A DNA stretch of 64,000 nt from Umbilicaria muhlenbergii (taxonomy: Eukaryota > Ascomycota > Lecanoromycetes > Umbilicariales > Umbilicariaceae), in contig KK106981.1 in assembly GCA_000611775.1 (NCBI GenBank), positions 3,524,672 through 3,588,671 of the forward strand. The letters are read 5' to 3'. The notes beneath the pieces were generated by a model that saw only the letters and a list, made by a program, of their open reading frames with translations, ran no database searches and was not told the origin of the DNA. Each line of letters opens with the position of its first letter. The stretch's first letter is position 1. Of this stretch, positions 11,314 to 23,300 are shown in pieces. The position numbers and the translations under genes are program-made.

Positions 11314-12754
11314 ATGTCTCCCTCCGCCGTTCAATCCGAGAATGTCTCTGAGCTCGTCGACTCTGGCGTCAAACACACCATTGCCCACACAGCTCCCTCC
11401 CTGACCAGCAATGGCGCGCCCACCGCCCTCGCCGAGCTCGACGCCTCCAAGCTGGTCTTCACCCGCAATCCCAATCCCCAACCGGTCCCCGCCCCCAACT
11501 CCCCAGAAGTCATGGCCCAGAACACGTACGCCGCCCGCCCTCCACTCCACCCCACCCCCAACCCCCCTAACTAACCACCCCACCCCCCAGCTGCACCGAC
11601 CACATGATCCGCTGCACCTGGACCTCCACCACCGGCTGGCAACCCCCCACCCTCTCCGCCTACGGCCCCCTAACCCTCATGCCCACCGCCAGCGTCCTGC
11701 ACTACGCCACCACCTGTTTCGAAGGCATGAAGCTCTACCGCGGACACGACGGCCAGCTCCGACTCTTCCGGCCCTCGCTAAACTGCACCCGCATGCTCAC
11801 CTCCTCCGCCCGCATCTCCCTCCCCGCCTTCTCCCCCACCGAACTGCTAAACCTAATCTGCGCCCTCATCCGCATCGACGGCGCGAAATGGCTCCCCAAA
11901 TCCCGCCCCGGCACCTTCCTCTACCTGCGCCCCACCATGATCGGCTCCGGCGCCGCATTGGGCGTCCAAGTCCCCAAAGAAGCAACCCTCTTCGTCATCG
12001 CCGTGTTCCTCCCCAGCTACGACGAACCCCCCACCCCGAGCCCCATTCCGTTCCCCATCAGCAACGGCTCCAACTACCCCGCGCCCCCGCCCAAAAAACC
12101 TGGCTTGCGCCTCTTCGCCAGCGCCTCCACCACCGTCCGCGCCTGGCCCGGCGGCTTCGGCTACGCCAAAGTCGGCGCCAACTACGGCCCCTCGCTCCTC
12201 GCGCAAGCCGAAGCCCAAGCTCGCGGCTACGACCAGATCCTTTGGCTGCTGGGCCCGGACGCACAGGTCACAGAGGCCGGGGCGAGTAATTTCGTGATTT
12301 TGTGGCGCACGCCCCGGGGGGAGGTGGAGATGGTGACGGCGCCGTTGGGGGATAGAGTTATTTTGGACGGGGTGACGAGGAGGAGTGTGTTGGAGTTGGC
12401 GAGGGGGAGGTTGGCGGGGGAGGTGCGGGTTGTGGAGAGGGGGATGGGGATGGGGGAGGTGGAGGGGGCGGTGCGGGAGGGGAGGGTGTTGGAGGCGTTT
12501 GTTTGTGGGACGGCGGTATGTATTTTGACAGTGCGTGAGAATTGGACGGCTGCTGATGTGGATGGTAGTATTTCATTACGCCGGTTTCGGAGATTCATTT
12601 CCGCGGCAAGGATTTGGAGATTCCGCTTTCGGAGGGTGGGAGTGGTAAGTATACCGCTTTGCTTAAGATGTGGCTTAGGAATATTATGTACGGGAAGGAG
12701 AAGCATGAGTGGGGAGTTGTGGTGGAAGAGGAAGAGACGCCATTGGATGCATAG
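11314..12754 (+). CDS. Branched-chain amino acid aminotransferase (class IV PLP)
   Basis: The enzyme interconverts leucine, isoleucine and valine with their 2-oxo acids using pyridoxal phosphate. Three exons (11314-11525, 11591-12515, 12569-12754) encode 440 residues. Signature segments are SVLHYATTCFEGMKLYRG, FLYLRPTMIGSGAALGV, the PLP-lysine loop GYAKVGANYGPSLLAQ, TEAGASNFVILW and the C-terminal CGTAYFITPVSEIHFRGKD, which is completed across intron 2. No clear mitochondrial presequence is seen (MSPSAVQSENVSEL), so a cytosolic Bat2-like enzyme is likely, though this is an inference. A GTAAGT at 12645 looks like a donor but reading through gives the conserved tail GKYTALLKMWLRNIMYGKEK. Intron 1 and exon 2 up to about 12250 are extremely C-rich; the remainder is extremely G-rich. 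The gene ends 161 bp from the convergent RBR ligase gene. Confidence 0.93.
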
Positions 12755-12915
12755 AGTGGCGGATTAGATGCTCACTAGATCCTCGAAGAGATAGAGTACC
12801 ACGGATAGACTCATATAGTAATTACACTGGTCATTTACACGCATTCTTAACCCATGCATGCCTCACAAATGCAATATCACTGAATCCAAGACCTAACGTA
12901 GGTGGTCTTTCCAAG

Positions 12916-15475
12916 TCACTCATACCCCCTCGAACACTGATTCTTACACTTGCTCCACAACTGCCCGCAATGATAACAAAACTCGTCCCGACACCTCGAA
13001 CACGTCATATGCAAACACCCCTCTGTCTTCTCAATCATATTCCGACACCCGGGACACTGCTTCCACTTCTTCTTCTGCGCCAGCCGCAGCACCCTTTGCG
13101 TATCTTCGTCCTGCGAGCAGATCTTGCCCGGGTGTTCCCCCGCCTTACAATGCACGCAGGAGCGCCTTTTGCATTTCGGACAAGTGGCAATGTCGCCTTT
13201 GACCGAGTCCGGGGGGATGAAGGTGCCACACGCCTTGGCTGAGCAGTACATGGGGTTTGCCGTGTCCATTTCGAGAAGCATCAGGTTATACTGTTTTGCA
13301 AAGGTCGGGTCGAGACTAGGTACTGATTTGGTGGCGATGTTACGGCAGCAGCGGAGCCGAGATTTCGTCTTTAGCGCGTTCTTGAATCCCGCTGGATGGG
13401 AATCAGTGATGGGACTAGGGATCTGATTTGTATCGGTAGGGACTTACCATGAAGACACTTGCGACACCAGATGTGCTTTTTATCGGAACAGGGCGTGAAA
13501 AGCTCCGACTTTGTACATCGCTCTACGCACATGATGCAAGTCGTTTCTTGCTCCCGTATCCGCTCCATCTCTTGGCGATCTTCTGTCTCCCATTCCGCAG
13601 CCAGCTCTGCAGCAAGCCTCGCGTCTCGGCGGTCTTCTTCTTCGAATTTGGCCTGTAGCTCTTTCAGAGTCTTGAGTTCTTGCTGTCGCACTTCTTCTTC
13701 CAATTCTGCCTGTAGCGCCCGGGCTGCTTCGAGGTCTGCCTCCATGCGCTCCTTCTTCTCTTGTGAAGTGGCCAACACGGCATCGTTATCATTAGGCGGT
13801 GTCTCAAACTGATTAAAGCGCACACTCTTTTTTTCAGCCCGCTTCCTACGTAGCGCTTGATGATTCGTTGTGCCTTGGTGTTCTTCCTTCCATATATCAT
13901 GTAGCTGTTCGGTAGCCTTGCTTCGCGTGCCCAAGCGTCCACCTTCCTCCTGCAAGGCTTTCGAACTTGAGATGTCATCAGCTTCCAAAGCTTGACGGAG
14001 GTCTCTCCCAGCTGTTGCTGACGAGCGTAATGCCTGAGTTATTGACCCTCGCCGCACCTGCTCCGCCGTTTCCTGTGGATGATTTGCATTTACAAAGAAC
14101 CTATCAGACATGGTGGAAAGGTCTCCAGCAGTGTTCTCGATGTCGTCATTAAATTGATTGGTTAGATCCATACTAGAAATCACCTGATCTTCTTCATCCT
14201 GAAGTTTCTGGGCCAACGCCCAGTCGCTCTCGGTTTGTATCTTCTGCGGACGACGTCTTATCGTCTTCAAGAAGTTTTTCAGGGACACTTTCTTGGTCTG
14301 TTCGACCTCTCTAGAGTTGTTCTCTTCCGTGGCATTGTCAGGCTCAAACTCGACATACGGTGGCGGAGAAGAGCTCCAAGCCCCAGGCATTCTGAAGGAC
14401 GGTAACGACGGGTAAGTGGCATTGTCTGCGGAAAGTCCGCTGACCTTGGCGCTCTCTTGAGGTACTACATAAGAATTCGGAGGGAGTACAGGGAGTTTCT
14501 GAGTAGCCCACCAGTCATTGGAATCTATGTCTATGCACTGCGTATGAGACATAAGCGGTAGTCGTCTAGGCTGGGTTCCCAAAAGATTTGGCCTGATAGG
14601 CCCTGGAGCCTTATTAGACGGACCAGGCTCGAAACCTGTCGCTCGCTGGGCTGGCAGGCCCGTCAAAGGGTCAACGACGGTCTCTTCTTCTGCTCCTAGT
14701 GACCATGGAGTGGAGTATGGACGTTGAACTGCCTCGGGCGTGGGAGATGTTGGCGGGAGCCGGGAAGGCGGAGGAATTGCTTTAAATGCTTGTTCACCGG
14801 TGGGGACTGGTGGAAGCCGGAAAGGAGGGGAATTCAGTCTAACGGCATCGCCAGTTGCGTTTGCTGAGGCAATTTCGGAGGGCGCAGGCTTTCTTCTAAT
14901 TGCTTTCACGCTTGTAGGGGTTGGTGGAAGCCTTGCAGGGCAGACGCAAGCCTCTGGAAACGAGTCTTGGAAAGGCTGGCTCAACGAGGATGCAGTGACA
15001 ATCTCCTCAGTTGTAAGTGGAGGTGAGGGCGGTGCAAGAGAGGGTGGACTGAACGCAAACACCGTCGCTAGGGCTTCTTTATGTGTTCCTATTTGCAGAG
15101 ATGGTCGTGCAGGGTGTGGCTGTGGGTCCTTAATCTTTGCTGTACTTGGACTGTACCATTGGATCAGTTTTAAATTTAATGATTGATGTTGTTGTGGACC
15201 TACGATACTACAGCGCGAGGTTCTCCGTCAATCAGGTTCCCGCTGTCGTCGAGATGCAAGGCGTAAGCAGCCATAGCTTGCGCGCGTAATAGTAATCGTT
15301 CAGCATCTTCGACGATAGTGTCGACTCCAAACTCGTCACCTGATTTCGAGACCTTCCCCTTACCCTTGTTGTTTTGCACGGATATCTCGATGAAGGAGTG
15401 CAAGGCTCCGGTCAGAATGTACGTAAGGCGAGCATGTGCCCGCGTTCGACCTGGCTCGCAACCCATCCTCAACAT
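12916..15475 (-). CDS. RBR-type E3 ubiquitin ligase
   Basis: RBR ligases take ubiquitin from an E2 onto their own cysteine before passing it to the substrate. I infer three exons (15475-15212, 15119-13448, 13391-12916) and about 803 residues. The long N-terminal part is Pro/Ser-rich with a charged helical region (KKERMEADLEAARALQAELE). RING1 begins TTCIMCVERCTKSELFTPC and its last zinc ligands follow the second intron (RLRCCRNIA). The IBR has GTFIPPDSVKGDIATCPKC. RING2 reads KQCPGCRNMIEKTEGCLHMTC and contains the catalytic Cys of the GC-x-HMTC motif, then DEFCYHCG. The last intron (56 bp) is secure. The first intron (15211-15120) is inferred because the upstream frame must shift: a GTAGTA or GTATCG donor at 15211 or 15208 joined to the CAG at 15120 gives GEPRA(V)|PHPARPS. 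The N-terminal exon has an upstream in-frame ATG at 15475. Confidence 0.88.
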
Positions 15476-16100
15476 ACATGCTGACCTTGGCAAGTCAGAG
15501 GCAGCAGCAGTTGAAGTCAGCAGAATCGCATTGTTGCAAGACCTGAGGTTGTAGCCTCGTTACCCGTTGACTTAATGCATGGTGGCCACTGATTGGTCTA
15601 CCGACGTCAGAGTTCTAGCCTTACAGATAAGAGCGGAGCCACAGTTGGCAGCCTCGCCTTGGTCTGACCAGGTTGATGCTAGCACCTGCAAGGCTGCGAT
15701 GTGTTTGTGCTGCTAATCTAATGTCGTGTAGCCAATGCTGAGTGGCAAGGTTAACCAGGATTGAGGAGAGCAAAGGGTTGCGCCTGCATCTGCATAAGCG
15801 AGACCTAATGCAAGGTAAGGAGACGACGAAGAATCTCCAGCTATGAAGCGCCTCTGATGGCAACAGAACTGGCCCACCACACGCAAAGCACTGAGGAGGT
15901 GAAAAGCAAGGTGAGAACATTGCGGCGAATGAAGATTGCTCTATTGCATTCTAGACCCTACCTCTATGGCTCTCAGGTTGTCAGGCCTAGGGATCACAGG
16001 GATGCACGCTGTGGGCATCTCGACATTTGCACAAAATAAATACAAGGCTCTGAATTGCACAGAGAAGTTCCCAGGTTGCGATGATAACACCAATCAGGGT
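15476..16100. other. Intergenic region, no gene seen
   Basis: These 625 bp lie between the start of the RBR gene and the end of NEM1 on the same strand. Short overlapping frames only; no motif recognised. Confidence 0.5.
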
Positions 16101-17750
16101 TCAATGTGACGCTTCAGCTTCTCCTCGTCTCAGCGCCAGAAGTGCGCGCACGTCAGTGACATACTGCAGAGCCTCAAGGACAGGGACGAGGTGAAGCAGG
16201 TCATTGTCTGTAGGATCATTAATCCAGCCTTCGATAGGGATGGCGTTATCTGCATGGATACGGTCAGCCTGAGGCAACAAGTGGGGTACTTCACAGTCAC
16301 TTTCAGTACCTTCGTGGAAGATGTAGCTCAATGGACTATTGTCCAGAATTATGACTCTGCTCAGATCTGGTTCCACGGAGCTCAGATCTTTGATGTATGC
16401 ACCGTTCCTATAGGTGCAGTGTTGGCGATAGTAACGAGCTGAGAAATATTTTCTCTCCTGCTCCAGCCAATCAATGACTGGATCCGCATATTCCTGGACA
16501 GAAGCGGTGAACACCACCAGATTATACCACTTGGAAACTTTCCGTAGGAACTCGTCGCAATGTGGCCTTTTATGTACGTAGTATAGTATGGGGTGCTGTG
16601 GTCCGATTGTAGTCCCTCCAAAGCCGACAGTGGTGTTTAGCTTCACTTCAACCATATGCCCACTGCTCATCCTCCCACCCTTGGCAAGGCTATGTATCAA
16701 TGTCTCATCCAAGTCAATGACCAGTGTCTTTTGTCCCAGTTTAGACGAATGTGGAGATGTATGGGTGGAATAAGATGGCTGCCGAGGAGGAATCAGGGGT
16801 CGAGGAGGAGCTGGTGCGCGGGGGTATTTGGTCATGCGTAGCGATGAGATTGGAGATGTTGGCGATTTAAGAGTCGCGGCTGTCACTGCAGGAGCCTGGT
16901 AAGCATCGGAGCCTGTTGAGGAAGCGCTTGCTGCTCCATGCTTTTGCTTCCTTCCATCTTTCCGTTGTCGCGCTGTGTCCTCGTTGTAGACCTTGATCCG
17001 TACCGAACGTCTGGTAGGAGTGGCATCTTCCGAAGGAGCTTGCGCTTGCGACTTCGGCCGAGGAGGTTTAGAAGAGCCTCCGTTAGCCTCTTTACGTTGC
17101 GGACCTACTTCGGAGTCTGAGGCGGTGGATGAGAACGATCCCGTTGAAGATAGCTTAGGTCGTTCTACCACTGCTATTACCTTTCGACGCCCACCCCGTT
17201 GCTTTTTGTTTGAATCGGATGAGTCGTCAGCCCGCCCCGACGACCCAAAAAGACCCATCGCCTGCGCAGTAGAGGAGCTTCCATTCCTATGGGGCAGCGC
17301 CCGGCCGAGCTTTCGCAGCGGGAGGAGGGGGGAGAAATGGCCTTGATCGTCATAAAAACATGTAACAACGTAAAGACCAGGTGCAGTTATAGTAGATAAA
17401 ACCCATCGCAGCGACTCCGTAAGCGCGTCAACCAATCGTTTGGCTACTATGCGCAATTTACTGCGCTTCGGAACGGGGAATGGCGTTGCTCTTGGCTCGT
17501 CCAGTAGAGGAGTTTTCTCGTCCTGTATAACCGGCGTCACGCCGGAATCCTCCTCCTTGGAGTCTTCATCCTCCACGAACCGCGCGTCTTTCTCCTCAAC
17601 CGATGCTATCGGAGCCTGCTGATCATGATCCTCGTCGGTCTCCCCAAGCTCGGATGCTGTGCGGTCTTGACCGCGGGACCGTAATGCAGAATGAGTTTGA
17701 GGTGGGGCCTGGCCGATGACACGGGCGGAGAGGATATTCAAAGAGTTCAT
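16101..17750 (-). CDS. NEM1: Nem1-type nuclear envelope protein phosphatase
   Basis: Nem1 with Spo7 dephosphorylates the phosphatidate phosphatase Pah1 at the nuclear/ER membrane and so steers lipid flow to storage fat or phospholipid. The catalytic NIF domain is at the C-terminus: KTLVIDLDETLIHS with the DxDxT nucleophile motif, HKRPHCDEFLRKVSKWYNLV, the FTASVQEYADPVID segment and LDNSPLSY near the end. The N-terminal 250 residues are Ser-rich and basic, with one moderately hydrophobic stretch near residues 115-135 (LSTITAPGLYVVTCF) that could anchor it. Two exons (17750-16310, 16249-16101) give 529 residues. The 60-bp intron has no stop and is divisible by three, so it reads straight through; I remove it because GT-AG ends are present and splicing restores SYIFHEDNAIPIEGWINDP, the family pattern. 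Yeast Nem1 has two membrane spans, so the anchor here is uncertain. Confidence 0.92.
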   Translation of the reverse strand: MNSLNILSARVIGQAPPQTHSALRSRGQDRTASELGETDEDHDQQAPIASVEEKDARFVEDEDSKEEDSGVTPVIQDEKTPLLDEPRATPFPVPKRSKLRIVAKRLVDALTESLRWVLSTITAPGLYVVTCFYDDQGHFSPLLPLRKLGRALPHRNGSSSTAQAMGLFGSSGRADDSSDSNKKQRGGRRKVIAVVERPKLSSTGSFSSTASDSEVGPQRKEANGGSSKPPRPKSQAQAPSEDATPTRRSVRIKVYNEDTARQRKDGRKQKHGAASASSTGSDAYQAPAVTAATLKSPTSPISSLRMTKYPRAPAPPRPLIPPRQPSYSTHTSPHSSKLGQKTLVIDLDETLIHSLAKGGRMSSGHMVEVKLNTTVGFGGTTIGPQHPILYYVHKRPHCDEFLRKVSKWYNLVVFTASVQEYADPVIDWLEQERKYFSARYYRQHCTYRNGAYIKDLSSVEPDLSRVIILDNSPLSYIFHEGTESDCEVPHLLPQADRIHADNAIPIEGWINDPTDNDLLHLVPVLEALQYVTDVRALLALRRGEAEASH

Positions 17751-18491
17751 CGTCTGGGCAAAGCCATAGGTTGTAACGACGGCCGAACGCTTTTACACAG
17801 ACTGGAGCTTTGAATTTCTCGAGCCGATGTATGCCTGCGGCGACTGAGTGCTCCTGTGCATACCACGGGGATGCGCTGCGGCAGTAGACCGGTACTGTAA
17901 CGGGCTGCGCGGATGCCCTCTCGGTCCTCCCCCAACTCTGCCTACTCAGCAGAGTGTTCCACACTGATACAGAATGGGCTCCAGGGCGAACTCGTTGATA
18001 TAGAACATCAGCGGACGATATGTGCCACGGTACGACCAATGCTTCGTAGGAGGCGCGGCGATGACAGTCTGGAGGTGGGGGTCACATTGGCATTATTGGG
18101 TGAGATTGGCGGAGGAGGCTGATGCCGAGGAAATCTTACTGAGTAGGCATCCTGGCAACCGCAACCGTTAATTCATCATTGTACTCTGCGAGGTTAAGGA
18201 AATGCCCAGCGACAATCATGCCTACGTATTAGATAATAATGGGCCAGAGATTTGCGAATGCAAGAGCCCTCGAACCGTGGGCCTCCTCCTTCTACAAAGT
18301 CTATACTGCAACTCAGCGGATCTTGTTCGTACAAGCTGTTCCAGCGGGAGTATCCAAAGGCTCTCTCGTCCGTTCTACACGGTGCACGAACACCACGACA
18401 CTTAGCTCTAATCCTCTGATCCACCACCACCTCCGAGAATCTACTGCAAGTTTTAGGGCAGGGCAGGAATCTGGACCTCCAACCAGGCGTC
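17751..18491. other. Divergent promoter region between NEM1 and GCD7
   Basis: The 741 bp separate the two start codons. I found no coding feature; short frames here overlap on both strands. It must contain both promoters. Confidence 0.55.
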
Positions 18492-20074
18492 ATGACGACG
18501 ACTACCGTTACCATGACCCCGGGTCTCTCCTCCTTCCTCAAATCTGTTAAGAGCAGCCCAGTCGAACCATCCATAGAGCATCTGATCTCGTAAGCGCAGC
18601 ATTACCTACGACCCCCAGTCCGGTGATTCTAAACTGTACAGGCTTCTGAAACGCCGACAAATCCGCAATTCCAGACCATGTGCAATCGCAACAGCCCACT
18701 TAATGCGTCGAGTTGTGGCCGCTTTTCGGGTTACGGACGTTGGCAGGCTGATTGAACGGGTACAAAAGGTTGGACAAAGATTGACAGCTGCTCAACCTAG
18801 GGAGATGGCAGTGGGCAATATCGTGCGCCGGGTACTAGGGGTTATTCGGGAAGAAGCAGAGGAGGATCGAGATGGGGAGACCAGCGCATTCAGCGATGCA
18901 GGCTCCGAAAGCAGACCGCATACGCCAGACACGCGGGGCATACAAAGGCCTTCCCTTTCCTCCAGTATATCAACGTTCAGCCCGCTACGACATGGAGGTA
19001 TTGAACCCCTGGAAACGCCTTCGACCACCAGAATATCAAGTGTGGACGAGCTCTCCGATCTACCCAAAGAGGATGGCTCACATCGACCACCGTTGCTCAC
19101 CTCCCACACCTCATATGCCGTGGTCAACACTGCCCCCATGGTCACCTCCATGTTCAACCTACTGTCCCGCCCTCAAACACCCTCCCCCACAGCCACACCC
19201 ACAGGCAGTGACTCCCCAATCGGCCGCTCCTCTCTCACGTCGCAGCACCTTGCAACCCTCAACGCGGCCAAGGACCTCCGCGCGGAAGTGATCGAAGGCA
19301 TCGAAGAAATCATCGACGAGCTAGCCCAAGTCGACGACCAAATCGCCGGCTACGCCCTCGACCACATCCACTCCAACGAGATCATCTTGACGTACACCTC
19401 CTCAGTCACAGTGCAAAAGTTCCTTCTCAAAGCAGCCACGAAACGGAAGTTCACCGTCATACATGCCGAAGCATTCCCCAACAATCATGAAGCTACACAC
19501 GCTACTGTGACAGGGCAATCCAACCAAGACGCCGAGGACGACATGTCCGCCGAACACTTCCAGAAACCCCTCACCGCAGCAGGCATCACCGTGATCCTGA
19601 TTCCGGACTCGGCCGTCTTCGCACTCATGTCTCGCGTCAATAAAGTAATACTCGGCACGCACGTCGTTCTCGCCAACGGCGGGCTCGTCGCTGCCGCCGG
19701 GGCGAAAACAATCGCCAAGGCCGCACGAATGCATAGAACGCCAGTGGTAGTGGTGTCGGGGGTTTACAAGCTCAGCCCTATCTATCCCTTTGATTTCGAC
19801 AGCTTGATCGAGTACGGGGATGCGAGTAAGGTGTTCGGGTATGAGGATGGAGATATGGTGGACAAGGTTGACGTGGAGAATCCCTTATTTGATTACGTGC
19901 CGGCGGAGTTGGTGGATCTTTACGTCACAAACCTGTAAGTCGATGACTGGACTATGGGCTAGAGATGGACTGAGCTGACTGCGATTTAGGGGAGGACACG
20001 CGCCGTCGTATCTGTACAGGATTGTTTCGGATCACTATCGGGCTGAGGATACTAATCTAAGTAAGGTCGAATGA
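18492..20074 (+). CDS. GCD7: Translation initiation factor eIF2B subunit beta
   Basis: eIF2B beta is part of the regulatory trimer of the guanine nucleotide exchange factor for eIF2. Three exons (18492-18589, 18642-19934, 19990-20074) encode 491 residues. The N-terminal helical part contains LLKRRQIRNSRPCAIATAHLM, formed across intron 1. A Ser/Thr/Pro-rich insert of about 130 residues follows. The Rossmann-like domain then has LDHIHSNEIILTYTSS, FTVIHAEAFPNNHE, TVILIPDSAVFALMSRVNKV, GTHVVLANGGLVAAAGA and PVVVVSGVYKLSPIYPFD. The C-terminus NLGGHAPSYLYRIVSDHYR is completed by intron 2. The gene is convergent with the PHD-finger gene, leaving 252 bp between stop codons. Confidence 0.93.
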
Positions 20075-20326
20075 TATAGAATACGATACCCCTTGCGTGG
20101 CAATACTAGCCAATGCGGCAAATTCAGACTCCAGTGCCCACAGATATCCGGACAGGTATGCCAATGATGTTCTTAATGGACGTCCCGTCTTAATGTAACC
20201 TTAATGGAAGGACCGCTCGACCCCATACCATATGCGTTGTTGTTTAAAAAGTAATATCAAAGTATCACTGCCCGGGCACCCTCGAAATGCCCCAGGCCAC
20301 TGTCCCCTGAGAAATCCACCCCCAGA

Positions 20327-23300
20327 TTACCGTAATTGTCCCGCAACGTTGCGCCCTACCTTATATGTAACTTTCGCACGAGGGAGCCGACCCTTCGCAT
20401 CCTGAAAGCAATTACAATTAGCTCTCCAAATCAACCTAAAAAAAAAACAAAAAGTGCATACCCTAGTTCCATCCCGCCATGCCAGTTGATTATCCACCAG
20501 ACAAGGTATAGGATTCTTCGGTACCGCCATCATCTCATCGAACACCCTCATCGCCTCCTCGTTCCCAGATAGCGACTCTTCACTACTTTCAGACAAGACG
20601 GCAGAATCCTGCTCCTCGACCTGGATGACTTTCCCGCCGTCGCTGCTCATGACTACCGTAACAGCAGCCCTCGCAGGACTCGGCTCTTTCGTGGGTTGCT
20701 TTCCGGATAGATAATGAGGGTATAACCCCCTTTCCTTCCGGACATTAGATAACCTCTTCCCAAAGGTCTGCTTGCGGGAAGGTCGGTTCTCGATCTCTTT
20801 TAGTTTGGCATCTCGGTCGAAGGACATCACGTCGGGATGAAGGTGAGGGGCCGCTTCGTAGAAATTGGTGGTGGTGGGTAAATACTTGATCCATTCGTCG
20901 TCAGGCTTTTCGGCCAGGGCAAGACGATCTTTGAGGGCCGCGACTTCGTCCCGGAGATTTGTCAGCTCGTACCCTTGCTCGTTGGTAATCCGAGCTTCCA
21001 GTTTCTCTCGTAACTGTTCAATTTCGGCCCTTGCGTGCCGTAACTCCGTTTCCTTCTCTTCGAGAGCTTTGGTGTGCTGCTCCTTCAATTTGCCGATTCC
21101 GTCTCTGGCCTGCTGCAGCTGAAGCGTTTTCTCTTGAAGAGCTTTAACATGCCGCTCGTCCGTATTTTTTAGATCTGACTCGGCTTCCTGAACCTTCAAC
21201 TCATTGGCACGCATCTCTTTCTGATGCTTCCTCTTGAGCTTTCGCATTGTTTCCGTAACTTGTTTGACTTCTCGATCTTTTGCTTGCAAAGCCTTTTTGT
21301 GTCCCAGTTCGATGTTTTCTTTGTCGGTAATGGCTAAGTGCAGGTCCCGTTCGAGACTCTCTAGAACAGTGCGGGAGGGTTCATCAGCTGATTCGATGCC
21401 CTCCTTTTGACAGCGTACTACTTTTGAAGGGGCTGGCATTGACGGGAAGCTCGTGGTGCCGTATATTTCCTCATCAAGTCTGTTGTTTGGTACTGATGGT
21501 AAGTTATAGGGCTTTCTGGTGGGAAGGCTTGGACGATGTGTACCAGCTGCTTTTGTCTTCCAGTTACGCGGAGCTGTTGGCCTATTCTTGATGGTAAAAT
21601 CTTTGTTTGGTGAAGCCGATCGTCTTGGAGTACGACTGGCTTCTGATCTGTTACTTGGTGTAGTAAAGCTAGTAATAGAAACAGTCTTCTGCGGAGGATC
21701 CATGGTTGTAGTCTCTTTTGCATCTGTCTTACTTATATGCATCGTCCTGACGCTTTGGCCGGGTCCTTTATCCAGTTCCTGTGACCTATCTCTGTCCTTC
21801 CTTGTATCCAGACAGACGAAAGAAGCAGCGGGTGACTCGGGGACAACGATTTCGGGAAGGATTTCACTCTTTATCAGGCCAGGTACATGATTACAGAGAG
21901 CACTGGAGTTGCGGCATGCCGTACTAGAGATATTAGCTAAGTCTACCGGATTTTTTTCCAATGCCCTTACCACAGAACTAAGCCCATGGCCTTAGTATTG
22001 CTTGAGAACACCCTTTTCTTGCACTTGGAACAAGTTGCCAAAGGTACCACTGGGTTATCTAGCGACAAACGCCTGCCGGCCTGCGCCTGCGTATCGTTGG
22101 ATGGTCCTACGATACGGTGCGGTTCGACTGCAATTGACTGATCAGGTCCTAGGTCACAAATCTTTGGATGGAGATCGACCTGTATAGCTGCATCTACTTG
22201 TCCCGGGATGCCTCGATCACACTGTCGAGCGGGTAGTGGACTATACGGTGGTGAGAGCTCGTTTGACTGTCGATTAATGAATCCCCGTTGAGCTGCCCGG
22301 ATTTCCTGAAACGGCATGGGTTGGTCATACTTGTGATGGGAATCACTAGGCTCAATTTTGACGTTGATGTGACCTCCGGAAGTAGCTCCCGACGCTGCTT
22401 CTGGGGATGGGGGTGTTGATGCCTTTGGCTGTGGCTTGGCGGGCCCACATAATGTAACGACATACTGTTTGAACTCCTCGAGCTGAGCTTCCGATGCCCG
22501 ACCTACGCCTACTTCCTTCATCAGATGCCACAAGTGACTGTCCCTTGCAGCTCTTTTGGTGAGTTCATCGGTTAGTGGATCAGGCGCACGATGATCTTGC
22601 TGTGAATGGGACGCATCGCGCTTGATGGATGGACGTGACGAGGGTGATGCAATGTTGGAAATAATTCGAGGATCCGATAACGACTCAGTAGATTCAGACT
22701 GCTTGCTCGCTTTTGGAATGTCCAAGTGGATTGGACTGGTGCCCGCTGAACCCGCAGCCTGCGATGTAGGGAGGAATACATCTGCATTGTGCGATCCGCA
22801 GTCATCACTAGTAGTCAAGTTGATAACATCCTGATCAGGGTACTGTTCGTAAACTCGAGTCGTTCCATTGATCTTACGGCGCTTCGCCGGATGTTCCTTG
22901 TTACTAAGCGGCTCTCTTGCGCTGCTCAACGTTTGTGATGGGGATACCTGACGAAGTTGGCTTGATGTTTGACCATGATCGAAGGAAACCTGACCAAGTG
23001 TGGACAGAGCATTATGCTTCTTGATGCATTTGCCGCAACGCCAGGAGATTGGATGCTGACCACTATTTGAATGTTCAGCCTTGCCAGATTTTCAACAGAT
23101 ACTTTGGGGGCCTACTCGGGATTCCCTCCTAGTGGGATGGGAGGCTGATGACATTCCGCATGGAAACGCCGCCTACATGATGAACACTGCTGTAGTGGGG
23201 GAGAGAAGTCTGTGGCGGGTGGCTTGGAACATATATGGCACTTCTTGATTCTCATGCTTGATCCCATGGAAGAAACGCTAGACCGTGTGTAGCAGCTTGA

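Noticed and set aside
12645-12754. Perfect GTAAGT donor near the end of the aminotransferase gene
   Set aside because: Reading through gives the conserved C-terminal segment GKYTALLKMWLRN and a stop; no suitable acceptor follows.
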